Source: Dryococelus australis (Eukaryota; Arthropoda; Insecta; Phasmatodea; Phasmatidae). Taken from it: a stretch of 64,000 nucleotides of DNA. Below, in pieces: positions 50,100-60,460 of this stretch. The position numbers and the translations under genes were made by a program. The notes beneath the pieces are model-generated. The model was not told the origin of the DNA and did no database searches. It saw only the letters and a program-made list of their open reading frames with translations. The stretch's first letter is position 1. Each line of letters starts with the position of its first letter. The stretch lies in assembly GCA_029891345.1 (NCBI GenBank), contig CM056993.1:111144123-111208122 (forward strand), written 5' to 3'.

Positions 50100-51672
50100 G
50101 TTCCAAGTAGGGGGGACATTCATCATGACTTCCTTCAGCACTCACAAAAGGGGTGGCCCCATCAACAGCCAAGGCAAAAGACAGTGCGACTAACTGTTAA
50201 AGTCTTGGGTTGTGACTTGGAACTGACATCAAAGACTGTTAAGCTGAAGATGTCTACACCCAGCTTCATTACTATAAGCGGCCTCGACTGACAGACATTT
50301 GAGAAAGTGTTTCCTTTTGAGCTCAAAAAAGCCATTGACGGAGCAGCTATAGGTCCAGTCCAAAACTGCAAGAAAATTTTTGGTAGGAAGGAATTGCTTA
50401 TTGAAACATCAAATGCCGCCCAGTCCCATGGGTTGCTGGCAATGAAGGTCTCCAGCAGGGAAACTGAAATGTTCCCCATTGTGGTGAGGGTCCATGGTTC
50501 TCAGAATTCCTGTAAAAGCTTAATCTGGTGTCCTGACCTACTTGAAGTCCCAGATAGTGAAATTTCGAATGAGTTGAAGACACAGTATGTCACTACTCTC
50601 TATCATATAATGAAAAAAGAATGACAGGGTTTCTAAGTATCCACTACATTATAGACTATTCACGATAAAGTGAGCACTTTTTAAGGTCCTGCTGAATTTT
50701 TCCTTTTGACAGATTTCTATGTTCCTATCACTTTTTAATATAAACATTGCCTGGTGACAAACAAACGCAGTGTATACTTTTCTTCTCTGCCAAAATGTAA
50801 TGTCTGAAACTGTAATAAATTCTATTTATTAGTGGTTAATGTTGGTTAGAAGTGCTTTAAAAAGTGCTCACTTTACCTGGAATAGCCTATAATAGTATTG
50901 ACTTTCAGAATTCTTAACTTGCCACCCATGCTGAAGATCGGTTGGGTAAAGATGTTTGTCCTTGTACCCTTCAGATGTTCTAATTGTAAGTGGTATGACC
51001 ACTAATCAGCAAACTGCACAACGCCAGCAGTTTGTTCAAAGTGTGCCGTAACATCATGACACGCCTCAGTGCAGCAAACCACTGAGGTGTGTCAGTTACA
51101 AATATGGTCACCCAGTCTGGTCTATGGATTGCTCTATCTTCCAGAAAGAGCAGAATCCAAAGGCTAAGGACTACTGAAAAAATATCTATTGATGAAGCAC
51201 AGAAGCGATACAAAGTTATGCAAAAAACCTAAGCCTTGTGTTGTGTTTAATGTTGTGGTCAGCGCCCGACCACCAATCAAGGAAGCATGTGTCCAGACTG
51301 TCAATGCAGCCACCCAAACAGTGATGTTTGTGAGTGTACCAAAGCCACAGTACGATCAGTCCGTCCAAACTGCGACAGTTAGTACACAGAGTATGCCAAG
51401 GAAGTTGCAAAGATACCTGCTGTGGATAGGTCTGACAGTAATGTTCCTTCAAAATAAGGTACAAAACTAAGATTCCATCTACCCAGCCTAACACTGCAGT
51501 CGTAGAAACTCCAAAACATGAAACCAAACCTATGTTACTGCCTCCATGCACACCTACCACCCAGGTGGCAGAGGAGGAGATGGTGGTAGATGAGGATGTG
51601 GTCAGTATCGGTGATTGTTCTGAAACACATAAGCCAGTGCTTAACAGACATAGAAGGAAACTGAAGAAATAA
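50100..51672 (+). pseudogene. LINE copy 1 ORF1 (gag-like), broken
   Basis: The first part reads TFEKVFPFELKKAIDGAA, then SLIWCPDLLEVPDSEI, parallel to copy 2 (53.8-54.1 kb) and copy 3 (61.5-61.75 kb). After the MITE at 50651-50890 it resumes with FRCSNCK, a remnant of the CCHC knuckles that bind RNA in LINE ORF1 proteins. A linker rich in Pro, Thr and Gln repeats follows (KPKPCVVFNVVVS, EACVQTVNAATQT). At least three frameshifts or stops separate these pieces. In LINEs this protein packages element RNA; here it cannot be made. Confidence 0.75.
50651..50890. mobile_element. MITE, shared-TIR superfamily, core type C
   Basis: The element is 240 bp with ends ATAGACTATTCACGATAAAG and AAGTGCTCACTTTACC (then TGGAATAGCCTAT). 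It is bounded by TA and inserted in the gag-like region of LINE copy 1. The core does not match types A or B found elsewhere in the window. Its position in the LINE dates this insertion after the LINE. Confidence 0.8.
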
Positions 51673-51675
51673 TTC

Positions 51676-52500
51676 ATGCACTCTCTATTTGCCTTTTTCA
51701 TGTCCCTTCTTCATTGGAATTGGCAAAGTTTTTTCAACAACAATGAAAAGATGCAACAACTTATTGCGTTTCTCACTTTTGCTGTCATGTGCCTTCAGGA
51801 AACTCAACTGTGCCCCATAGATACTGCCTCTGTCGGAGGCTATACTTCACATTGCATGAATAACATGTCTGTGGACCGTGTTTGTGGCGAAGTGTACACT
51901 ATGGTGAGGAATAATGTTTACCACAAACTTTTAGCCTTGAACACTTCTCTTCAAGCAGTGTCAATTAAGAAATTCCCTTGGCATATCCCTCCAAATCATT
52001 ACCTTAGACTAAGCAAATTGGAGGATCTTATATACCAGCTTCTTCCTCCATTCTCGATCGTTGGACACTTCAGTGCTCACAATGAGCTGAGGGGATCCTC
52101 TCATCGGGATGGCAGTAGTGAGTTGAGTCGCTCTTAACCAACACAGACATTCCTCGCTTAAACACATGTACCCCTACACATCTCACACTCTGGCACTACC
52201 TTTTGTCTTGACCTCTCCATCTGCAGCCCAGCACTGGTCACCCATTTCGTTTGGTCTGTTCTTCCTGACATTTGTGGTAGTAAACACTTTCCACTAGTTT
52301 GAGTTTCCATACCAAGCCTCTACACCCTTACCACCTCAGTTGTAATGAGAATGGGCTGGGTGGTGTGCAAGGAAATCTGTATTATCTCTCTGATCCTTGT
52401 GATGTGAATGTGTTAGTGGAGACCTTTAATGCAATTGTAGTGTCAGGTGTAGAGGTTACCATCCTTCATTCTTTACCTCATCAACACAATTGAGTCCCAT
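51676..52500 (+). pseudogene. LINE copy 1 endonuclease domain (ORF2 N-terminus), broken
   Basis: An open stretch of 153 codons shows the exonuclease/endonuclease/phosphatase signature of non-LTR retrotransposons: CLQETQLCP (the catalytic Glu of the QE motif), then DRVCGEVYTMVRNNVY, LPPFSIVGHFSAHNELRGS (the GDFNAHN motif, decayed to GHFSAHN) and SSHRDG. The loss of the catalytic Asp in the second motif shows decay. Downstream (52340-52490) another frame carries the linker DPCDVNVLVETFNAIVVSG. In intact elements this domain nicks target DNA to prime reverse transcription. Confidence 0.8.
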
Positions 52501-53309
52501 GGTGTACTGAATAATGTAGAGATGCAGTTCATATTTGGTGATGGGCACACAGTAGATTTGTTGTTTGTCCGGTGCAGGGTTATCTGGAGTGCTTCCACAT
52601 CTATCGAGTGCAAGCTTTTCAAGTCATGAAAGAAAGCAGATGTTAATTGTGTGGGATTGTAGATCTACTATGACAGTAATTACTATTCAACACATTACCC
52701 CTGTGTGGTTGGTAGAATTTTAGAATTCACCACAGTTGACCCGTGCTTGTCGTCAAAGACAACTACTAACTGGGATACTGCTGGGATCTGAAATTTGTTC
52801 GGACTATCATCTCATGCTTCTATATTTGTCTTCTATTTTATCATCTCTGGCCAGTACGATGTCCTTTCTAATGAGAGTTTGTCCTCACCAATGAGTGTTA
52901 CCTCCAAATTGTGTGACCATACATAGTGCCTTTAGTGGTGATGGTCTAGCAATCCCTTCTCACTGACTCAGCAGGCAAATCAAGGTGCAGAGCCCATATC
53001 CATATACATGTACACCCAGCTGACATTACTTGGTGCCTTCTTGGCAGGAGAGGTCGTCATTCCCGATTAACCTTTGGGCCTGGACCTGCTGGGAGAACAT
53101 GTTACCACTGTACAGAGGAGGCCAGTGTAATCACTATAATGAACCACAAGTCCCCTGAAAGGGGTGTCCTCTACAGTGAGGAGCCTGGGACATTTTCTCC
53201 GTTAGGGGAGTGAAACTGGCCTTGCTCAGAATGTATGATTTTGCCTCTGGTTTGCCATGGTGTACAATTCTGTGTGCTACTGGGGCAGTAATTTGTAGTG
53301 AATAACAGC

Positions 53310-53615
53310 AAATGGTAACTGTTTGTATGTACTGCGTAGGTCTGTGGGAGGTTGGTCCTCTTCTAAACAGCACAGCTTGTGAAGTATTTAAACTACTGGC
53401 TTCTTGTCTCCCCCCCCCCCCCCCCCCCTCCTTGAACGGCAAGCTGAGGCCAACTAGTCCTAGTGAAGGGTAGCAGTTCTTATGTACTGCTTAGGCCTGT
53501 GGGAAGTTAGTTCCCTCCCCCCCCCCCCCAAATGGTATAGCGAGAGAGATATTTGAACTGCTGGCTTCTTTTCCTCCCGAACAACAGGTTGAGGCAGATG
53601 AGTCTTAGTACAGAC
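53310..53615 (+). repeat. Tandem duplication in LINE copy 2 5' UTR with poly-C tracts
   Basis: A segment of about 155 bp occurs twice: TATGTACTGC starts at 53326 and 53481, each followed by GTAGGTCTGTGGG or a close variant, then CTGGCTTCTT and a C-rich tract, ending in GAACGGCAAGCTGAGG or GAACAACAGGTTGAGG. C runs of about 20 and 13 lie at 53410-53430 and 53517-53529. Copies 1 and 3 have one unit each. Confidence 0.75.
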
Positions 53616-53624
53616 GGCCTACAC

Positions 53625-54480
53625 CATGGCTTCCAAAACCATTCCCCAAAAGAGTGGCACCCTCAACAGCCACTTGAAACGGTACTGCAGCGACACTGGT
53701 AGTGATTTGGATTGTGATTCTGTAGTGCGTTAATCTACCGCTGTCAAGTTACCTACGCTATGTTATTTGGTTAGCGGAGGTTTAGAAGGACACACTTTCG
53801 AAAATGTGTCACCTTTCGAATGACAAAAGTTATCAATGAAGCAGTTGGTGGTCCTGTTGCTGATTGTACGAAAATCAGTGTAAGATGCAAGCTTATGGTC
53901 GAGATGTCGAATGCTGCTGAGTCATGGTCTTGGCAATCACGACTTTCAGTGAGCCAACTCCAAAGTTCCTTTTTAAGGTAATGTCTCATGTGTCACTCAA
54001 CTCCAGCAAGGGCATTATCTGGTGTCCCAACTTCATTGACATCCCAGGAAGCGAGATTGTATGTGAGCTGCAAACTAAGTATTACATTGATGTTCGTAGT
54101 GTGCGGAAGACAATTTATGGTCTTAAATAACCTACAGCTACCCTCATATTGACATTTTGTGTGCATGACCTCGCATCAGTTATCAAAGTTGGCTTCTTGA
54201 ATGTGCATGATAAGCAGTTTATTCTTGTTTCTCTACTTTGTTATAACTGTCAACGGTTAGGTGATTCATCTGTGAAATGTTGGATTCCACCAGCTTGTCT
54301 GAAGTGATCTTACCCATCACATTGTGATACTACTTTTCAGTGCAGTAAATCCCTGAGGTGTGTGTACTGCAATGAAGGACGCCCTGTTTGGTTGAAGGAG
54401 TGCCCTGTTTATCAGGAGGAACAGGCTGTTCAGCGCATGTGGGTCACCGACAAGGTTACCTTTGTCAAACCAGCATGTCA
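53625..54480 (+). pseudogene. LINE copy 2 ORF1 (gag-like), broken
   Basis: It begins near 53625 with ATGGCTTCC. Fragments in several frames include KVINEAVGGPVADCTKIS, GIIWCPNFIDIPGSEIVCEL and DLASVIKVGFLNVHDK. Two zinc knuckles follow: CYNCQRLGDSSVKCW, and CVYCNEGRPVWLKECPVY (equivalent to the CxxCxxxHxxxxC pattern with His decayed). It overlaps the endonuclease after an apparent deletion that removes the ORF1/ORF2 junction. Confidence 0.75.
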
Positions 54481-54492
54481 GCTTAGCTGACT

Positions 54493-54970
54493 TTGAAGGA
54501 GCTTTCATCACAGCTCCCAACTCCATTTATAGTTATTCGTGACTTCAGTGCTTACAATCCAATATGGGGTTCTGACCACAGGGATGGAAGGGATTGTGTA
54601 GTTCAGTTATCGCTCACAGGTTATTCTGTCACCATGTTGAACACTGGTATCCCTATGCATTTCACCACCAACACTGTCACTTTGTCCTGTATTGATCTTT
54701 CTATATGTAGCCCCGATTTGGTCACCCACTTCAATTGGTCTGTTTACCCAGATCTCTGTGGGAATAACCATTACACAATAATATTGTATTGAGTGTTCTT
54801 TCTGCCCTATCCGTACCATCTTGGTGGGTACTTAAGAAAGCTGACTGGGCATATTTTCAGCATTCCTTTCACTTCTCTGCTGAGGTTCCCCTTGATGTGA
54901 ATATGGTGGTGGCACTATTCAAACATATTGTTGTGTCAGCTGGGGAGACTGCCAACCCTTAAAACTTTAC
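54493..54970 (+). pseudogene. LINE copy 2 endonuclease domain, broken
   Basis: An open frame of 99 codons reads LPTPFIVIRDFSAYNPIWGS, then DHRDGRDCVVQL, LLNTG-like MLNTGIPMHFTTN, then SCIDLSICSPDLV and the terminal NNHYTIIL (equivalent to the SDHFPI motif). The GDFNAHN motif has decayed to RDFSAYN. A second frame follows (KKADWAYFQHSFHFSAE, LDVNMVVALFKHIVVSA), the usual linker to the reverse transcriptase. Confidence 0.8.
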
Positions 54971-55159
54971 CTTGTGCTAATAGCCGTATCCCTTGATGGA
55001 GCGATGAATGCATGAATGCTGTCCATGTCCGACGATATGTGCTCAGACACTTCTGTGGTCATCCCACTCAAGTTTACCTAGAGCTCTTACGCATCTTTTG
55101 TGCTTGGATGCGACGTGTCATCAAGGACAGCCATCCAAAATTTTGAAGAGTCTTCATTT

Positions 55160-56250
55160 CATTGCTCACGGTACATTCTACCAGTAAATTTATCGGGGAC
55201 AATGTTCGGAACCTGTGCGGACAATTTCTCAGTATACAGGTTCCCTTCCTTTGGGTCAGTAAGAGTATTGTTACAGATTATAAACATAGCAGTTTTGGTA
55301 GATCAAGATTTTGTGAATGTTTCGAGCAGCGTGCATTACACTCTCTTATTTCAAATTTTGAGCCATCATGTGAGTCAGTAGGTGTCCACTTTGGTGGCTC
55401 AGCTGAGGAGGCTACAACCAGCATTTCACCTTTTTTGAGTTGGAGTAGTCTTTATCGTACTGGAAACATACATCTGTTGGCTCCACAATATCCATTATGC
55501 TATGTTGCAACACCTTCCAATCGACAGGAAGCTGTTTTACTGTGGATCTTCAATGAAATTTGAACCTCTGGTGTTTTTCTCTTGAAATGGTGCGAGTCAA
55601 CCCTTGTACCAATTTTGAAACCAGGGAAGGTCAAGGGAGATGTTTCCAGCTATCGATCTATATCCTTCACCTGCCATATCAAAGACCATGGAATGTATGA
55701 TTAATGCCCATCTGATGTACTACCTTGAGACCTGGCAGCTTTTATCGTCTCTTCAGTGTGGTTGGGGCCAAAATTGTTTTGACGGTGTATGATTTGGTCA
55801 GGTTAGAGGCTGCCATGCAGACTGCCTTTTTTGCGAGGGCTGCTCCTCCTTGCTGTTTTCTGTGAACTGAAGAATGTGTACAACACATAATGGCTACATG
55901 GTATCTTGTGGCAGCTGTCCACTTAGGGTTCTCGTGGACGTCTTCCTACTTTTGTACGAAATTTATGTCTTTCTGCACCTTCAGGGTTTGTTATTGTGCT
56001 ACCTACACTTGGGAGCTCGTTCAGGACAAATGGTGTTCCACATGGACACATTTTGAGTGTCACTCTGTTTGTCATTGCTGTTAATGGCATCAAGTTAGCC
56101 ATTCGGCCACCTGTGGAATGTGTGCTTCATGTGGATGACTTTAATTGTAAACTCTCTTGGAGTCATATTTAGTCCTGAAATCTCGTTTGCTGGACCTAAA
56201 TTTTTTGTAAACATTGGGTGATCATAACTTGGGTGGTGACGCAGTCACAA
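55160..56250 (+). pseudogene. LINE copy 2 reverse transcriptase, broken
   Basis: Fragments across frames follow the order of non-LTR reverse transcriptases: TLVPILKPGKVKGDVSSYRS (55600), KTMECMINAHLMYYLE (55690), LSSLQCGW (55745), then the pieces equivalent to the palm domain. The GVPQGS block is eroded around 56010-56050, and VDDF (55.13 kb style FVDD motif) lies near 56135. Stops lie between all blocks, so no enzyme can be made. Confidence 0.75.
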
Positions 56251-56279
56251 TTCTTCAGTTGTATTATGCCCTGGTCAGT

Positions 56280-57010
56280 AGCTGACTAGACTGTGGCAGT
56301 GTCGTTTATTCTTCTGCTAGGTCGTCTGTGCTAAAACAGTTAGCGAGTGTTCATCATTCTGGTATTCGTTTCACGACGGGTTGTTTGCATGAGCCTGGTC
56401 ATCAGTCTTTGTGCCGTGGCTGGTGAACCTCCTCTACATTACAGGCGTGACCACCTGCTTCTTTCATGTGGGGTGCATGTGTATTTGGATTCTTCGCACC
56501 TTCACCACATTGCTTCTTTTCTCCATCTGCCCAATGACCCGTTCTCTACTAGTCCATGTTCTCCTCAGCTAGCATCTATTCGCTTTGCACATGCTGGGTA
56601 ACTGTCAAGTCCCTGTGTGCTGTGCATGGAATGTGACCTTGTCTGGCAGTGGGAGTAGAGTTTTCTCTCACAGTCCAACGAGTTACATAGCATATCTGAC
56701 TCACTTGTTTTCACTTGTCCTAATGTTTCGTGCACATGCAGGGAAGATGTACTTTCTGGACTTCACATTGGGCACATGTGTCAGACACACAGATAATGCT
56801 TTGTTCTTAACGCCTTCCTGAGTGTGTTACCTGTGGCACTCCTTCAACTGTCTGGCACATTCTGGTGGAGTGTTGCCGATATGATCAGGCTCGTCATACT
56901 TTTAATGTTCCGGATGACCAATGGGGAATTTTATGTGATAGGAGTATGTCTGTGAGCAACATACTTCCATTTTTATGTGTGACTGGTCTTTTTATTGTGT
57001 TGGGATTTTT
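56280..57010 (+). pseudogene. LINE copy 2 RNase H-like and C-terminal Cys/His region
   Basis: Reads such as AGEPPLHYRRDHLLLS (56420) and RFAHAG (56585) match the region after the reverse transcriptase in insect Jockey/I elements. Further on lies CVTCGTPSTVWHILVECCRY (56825-56885), a CxxC...H...C block typical of the ORF2 C-terminus. A second version of this block lies in the 3' fragment at 57255-57740. Confidence 0.65.
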
Positions 57011-57254
57011 TATTTTCATTCTTGTACATTCTGTTGTATTGTTCTTGTGGTGTTGCTTCTCCATTTTTTTTCCTGTTTGTTTGTTGGTTTTGTGATTGTC
57101 CTTTTGCCTCTTGTGGAGGATTTTAATGTGTTTTTATTTAAATTTTCTTTGGGTGTTAATGAGCTGGACGTTGACCACTCCGTCAACCCCACTTTTATCA
57201 CTCACTCTGACTAACGAGCTGAGAGCCGTCATTGATGCTCTGGGCTAGCAATGT

Positions 57255-57740
57255 CACAATCTTTGGGGTATCCATAATGAAGACGTAGTTCTTACTCAGC
57301 TCTGGATTGGGCACATTTCTTAGACACATTTGTCACCTTGTGCATAATGAACCCCTTCCTGAATTTGGTACCTGTGACACTGCGCTGAGTGTGCAACATA
57401 TTCTTATGGAGTGCTGCAAGTATGACCATGCCCACCGCACATTTAACATACATGGGATGGTGTGGCAACTTCTGTCAGATGGGGTCACAACTGTGAGCTG
57501 TGTGCTCCCAGTTTTATGTGCTGTGGGCCTTTTTAACTTGTGAGGATCTGTCTGTTTTCGTTAATATACTATTTTTTTGTTGCATTCTGTTCGTTTATCC
57601 TGTTTTTCCAATTTTCTCGATTTCATCATATTTTTCACAAGTTTTAACTGTGATTTCTGGCTAACAACTTTTAAGTTTTTTCATCCACTTTGACAAGTTT
57701 TTACCCTTTTGTCTGTTTTTTTTTCTCTTTTCTTAATTAA
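57255..57740 (+). mobile_element. Additional 3'-end fragment of the same LINE family
   Basis: The C-terminal Cys/His block recurs here as CDTALSVQHILMECCKYDHA (57380-57435), followed by the GLF-ending tail and a T-rich 3' UTR with repeated TTTTT tracts. The segment repeats what already occurs at 56740-57010, so it is a second, 5'-truncated insertion or a local duplication. Confidence 0.6.
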
Positions 57741-58325
57741 AATGACTGTAAAATACGACATGCACACATATAACAAGATTATGTGTTGTGCTCAGTATTT
57801 ACTATGTTTACTTCTTTTCATTTCTATTTTCTTGTGGTGGCATAGCTAAGTAGAAGACCTTAGCATTTAATTTTGCATAAATAAGCAAATTATTTTAACA
57901 TTATAAAATTTTAAATTTGTTGAGGAAAAAGAAAATTATTTCAACATTATAAAATTGTGAATTTATGTTTGTCACGTTTGAAGTGTGTCAGTGGAAATGA
58001 AAACTAAACTTTTACCAAGAAAATGTGCACAAGAATTTGGTTATGGTAGTATGTTGCACTGTTGTAATGTAATGAAATTTCTAATATAGAAATCAGTGTA
58101 GAAAATGTTTGCTTATAAAATATAATTGATGGAATAGAAATGGGTATTATCTGCTTAGGCTTGTAAATAGCCTTTACCATTCTGGGTTAGCTTTCTTACC
58201 ATGAGTCTACCTGTGTTATGGTTTCTGAGATATTGCTATAAAATTATTTGTTCTTTTTGATAGTAATAATAATTGAAGTTTGTCCTGAAATTATTAACAT
58301 TCAGTCTCAATATATTTTTCTGCAG

Positions 58326-58439
58326 GTTCTGAAGTCTCAGGTGGATAACTGTGTCTCAAAAGCAAAGACTTTGACGTCAGAGACCAGAGACTGGTACACC
58401 AACCTACAACAATTGGTGCCAACTGATATTGCCCAACAA
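58326..58439 (+). CDS. Next exon of the same spectrin-repeat protein
   Basis: The exon has 38 codons in phase 0, preceded by the acceptor TATTTTTCTGCAG and followed by the donor GTGAGT (the G at 58440). The product contains VLKSQVDNCVSKAKTL, then TRDWYTNLQQLVPTDIAQQ. An aromatic-rich helix ending in a proline/aspartate turn fits the linker between spectrin helices. It continues the reading frame of the exon at 48975-49149 exactly. The 9,176 bp intron between them is almost wholly retroelement DNA. The following intron holds an antisense BEL/Pao element and the next exon lies beyond the window. Motifs such as DWY followed by a short loop and PTDIAQQ remind me of nesprin rods, but this is recall, not a search. 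Confidence 0.8.
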
Positions 58440-58639
58440 GTGAGTCTCTTGCAGTATGGCCTTGCCAACTCACTACGTATTTGCTTTTATTCTAAGTTTG
58501 TGTATCATTGACAAATGCACAGGTTACATGTAGTATTTTTCTGCCTTAGATTTTGTGAATCCATTTGGTACTTGCAGTTGTTTACTGAATTTTTATTAAG
58601 TGGTTTAAATTCATCGCCTGTCCTATATTCTAAGAGAAA

Positions 58640-59031
58640 AACATTTTTGAATCAATTTTATTATTATATATTGAAGTCCTGTTAAAAAGTTTCCCATTTA
58701 TGAATTTTGTGTTTAATAAGTTCATAAATTTTACAGCATGTGTATATACACATGTATAAATGAGTCCTTTTAATAAGTTTCCGTGGTTAATAAGGATGAT
58801 TTTTTCAGTCCCTTCATAAAATGTTATGGAAGAATTTTCTAATTTAAGACTTGACTGAACAAACACAGGTCCACAAAAGTGAATACCTGTGAGAAGGAAC
58901 GGTCTAAAGGGCTGCAGCTTCTGGAAATCAAGTTCACCCATGAGTTTCTGAGTCATCCTTGACTTGGTCTTAAAACAACACACACACTCAAGAGCTTTCT
59001 CACATATTAATCTGTGGTGTTTAGTTGCCAT
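58640..59031 (-). pseudogene. BEL/Pao integrase N-terminal remnant
   Basis: An open frame of 133 codons includes CVCCFKTKSRMTQKLMGEL, then FRPFLLTGIHFCGPVFVQS, matching the zinc-binding H2C2 end and the PF--TG-DF-GP start of the BEL integrase core. The first catalytic Asp (normally in TG-D) is replaced by His. YTCVYTHAVKFMNL follows, equivalent to the ICxxTKAVHLEL motif. The rest of the core is missing. Confidence 0.75.
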
Positions 59032-59039
59032 GATTCATC

Positions 59040-59170
59040 CCATTCCAACTGAAGCTGTCCTAAATCCTGCAATAGCAGTCTGACCTTAAGATTTACTGGT
59101 ACAGTGATTCCTAGAGGATTAAAGGTCTGTCAAATATCTGACAATATTGTCAGTTTTGTGATTTTTGAGC
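59040..59170 (-). pseudogene. BEL/Pao RNase H-linker remnant
   Basis: The minus strand reads DRPLIPLGITVPVNLKVRLL with a frameshift, then LLQDLGQLQLEWDESW. This matches the FDPLGLL-P...LLQ-LW...WDD motif just after the BEL/Pao reverse transcriptase. About 200 bp between it and the YVNE motif are too decayed to assign. Confidence 0.6.
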
Positions 59171-59369
59171 CTTGCAAAAATACCCTGACATTGTAGAGAA
59201 AATAATCCTGCTCCTAGTTCCAGAGCATGCTTAGTGTTTTGCTTGAATGATTGTCAGGGGAGTGGATATCACATTTGGTTTCTCTTGCATCACTTGGCAC
59301 ATGGCAAAGAACCTCTGGATTGGTGGAGGTCCATTTACATAACTAAATTCCTTCAAGATGAAGTAGAGA

Positions 59370-59800
59370 TGTTAGGTCATTTTTTTAAAAGCTGTGTTTC
59401 TGCATCCACTATTACCTCATTCACATAGAAGTCTCTTCTTAGAACCATCGCAGCCTTTGGAGAGTTATGTTATTCATCTGATGTTAGTTGATGAAGTGTT
59501 CTTATGACCAAAAATGGAGCTGTAGCCATACCATATGTGACAATTTTGAACCTATAGGTCTTGATTTCACTGTTGGGGTTATCACTCCATAAAACCCTGT
59601 GCAAATCTGCTTGGGAAGGATGAATGAGAATCTGTCTGTATATCTTGGCAACGCCAATTGTCATAGCAATTCTGTGTATACAGATCAAAAACAAATCTTG
59701 TTGGATAATGGGTCTAACAAGAAGCAAGTCATTGAGTGACAATTCTGTTGATGTCTTTGCTGAAGTTTCAAAAACAAGCTGCAACTTTGTTGTCATACTA
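59370..59800 (-). pseudogene. BEL/Pao reverse transcriptase, broken
   Basis: An open frame of 108 codons carries LQLVFETSAKTSTELSLNDL, then VRPIIQQDLF, AKIYRQILIHPSQADLHRVL (equivalent to the DI-KMYRQ motif, with D decayed), TYRFKIVTYGMATAPFLVIR (the TYG-A-APFLA motif) and LHQL. In an overlapping frame to about 59370 the text SPKAAMVLRRDFYVNEVIVD is the catalytic region; YVDD has become YVNE, so the active site is lost. Confidence 0.85.
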
Positions 59801-60229
59801 AATGTGTTAATAACTGCATGATGAGGTAGATATAATTGATTTCAGAGATGTGCTGTTGTTAATGCTCTATTACTGGTTCTATATTATCTTGCAAATTATA
59901 TTCTTGCATAAGTTCTGCACAAACTTTTTGTGCAGTTGTTGCAGCAGCATATGTGCCTTCATTCTTAAATTGCTTAGCATGGTGACATCATTCTTCAAAG
60001 GTAACTTGACTGTGTAGTGTTTTGGGTCATTTCGTTTTATAGAGACTGTGTAATGTGTTTCATATAATATTACATAATGTGGGAAGTGTGGTATACTAAC
60101 ACGTGTTTCCAGAAATCAAAAGTTTTTAATTTGCTTGTTGAAATCCTCATTGATAATAAAATTACATGTGTTCAAGGTGATAGCATTAGGTGAGGAGGTG
60201 ACCCTTCCAGATGCTACCTATCCAATTGT

Positions 60230-60460
60230 GTTTTTTTTTAAACTGGTGCATGTCCAGCAGGTTTGATTTGACCATTGCACAAAAGATTTATAAACACTTC
60301 TGCACCTAGCAGCGCATCGATCTTGCTAGGCAAGTGAACACCTGGATCTGCCAGTTGAATTGATGATGAAGTGTTCCAGTTTGCTGTTTCTGCTTCCACC
60401 ATAAGTAGTTCATGAATGATTGTTTTGTGAAGTACACAGCAATTCATATGACAAGAACAT
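60230..60460 (-). pseudogene. BEL/Pao protease C-terminal remnant
   Basis: The minus-strand frame includes LADPGVHLPSKIDALLGAEV, matching the LADP...IDLLLGADV motif that closes the protease domain of BEL/Pao polyproteins. It lies on the other side of LINE copy 3 from the SGIGQ piece, which shows that the LINE split one gene. Confidence 0.7.

Larger units (their letters stand above)
49300..52670 (+). mobile_element. Jockey/I-type LINE, copy 1 (degenerate, 3' deleted)
   Basis: The 5' region starts near the segment GTCGTAAGAGGCGACTAA (49350), which also opens copies 2 (52700) and 3 (60530). A gag-like ORF1 with zinc-knuckle remnants follows, then an apurinic endonuclease domain (51.7-52.3 kb). 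After the endonuclease the copy passes through a short linker and ends, so the reverse transcriptase is missing. All frames carry stops and shifts. Comparison with copies 2 and 3 shows that a 240 bp MITE (50651-50890) interrupts ORF1. Confidence 0.8.
52700..57250 (+). mobile_element. Jockey/I-type LINE, copy 2 (longest copy, degenerate)
   Basis: In order it has a 5' UTR (52700-53620, including a duplicated segment and long poly-C tracts), an ORF1 remnant (53.63-54.48 kb), an endonuclease (54.49-54.97 kb), a reverse transcriptase (55.16-56.25 kb), an RNase H-like region and a C-terminal Cys/His block (56.3-57.0 kb). It lies head to tail behind copy 1, in the sense direction of the host gene. 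Frames are heavily broken. Confidence 0.8.
49150..58325 (+). other. 9.2 kb intron of the spectrin-repeat gene, filled by LINEs
   Basis: The intron is defined by the GT donor at 49150 and the AG acceptor ending at 58325, both in phase 0. Apart from about 150 bp after the donor and about 600 bp before the acceptor, nearly all of it can be assigned to LINE copies and one MITE listed separately. All LINE copies are in the sense orientation of the host gene. Confidence 0.75.

Noticed and set aside
51216..51701. 161-codon minus-strand frame
   Set aside because: It is antisense to LINE copy 1 ORF1, which has clear sense-strand motifs.
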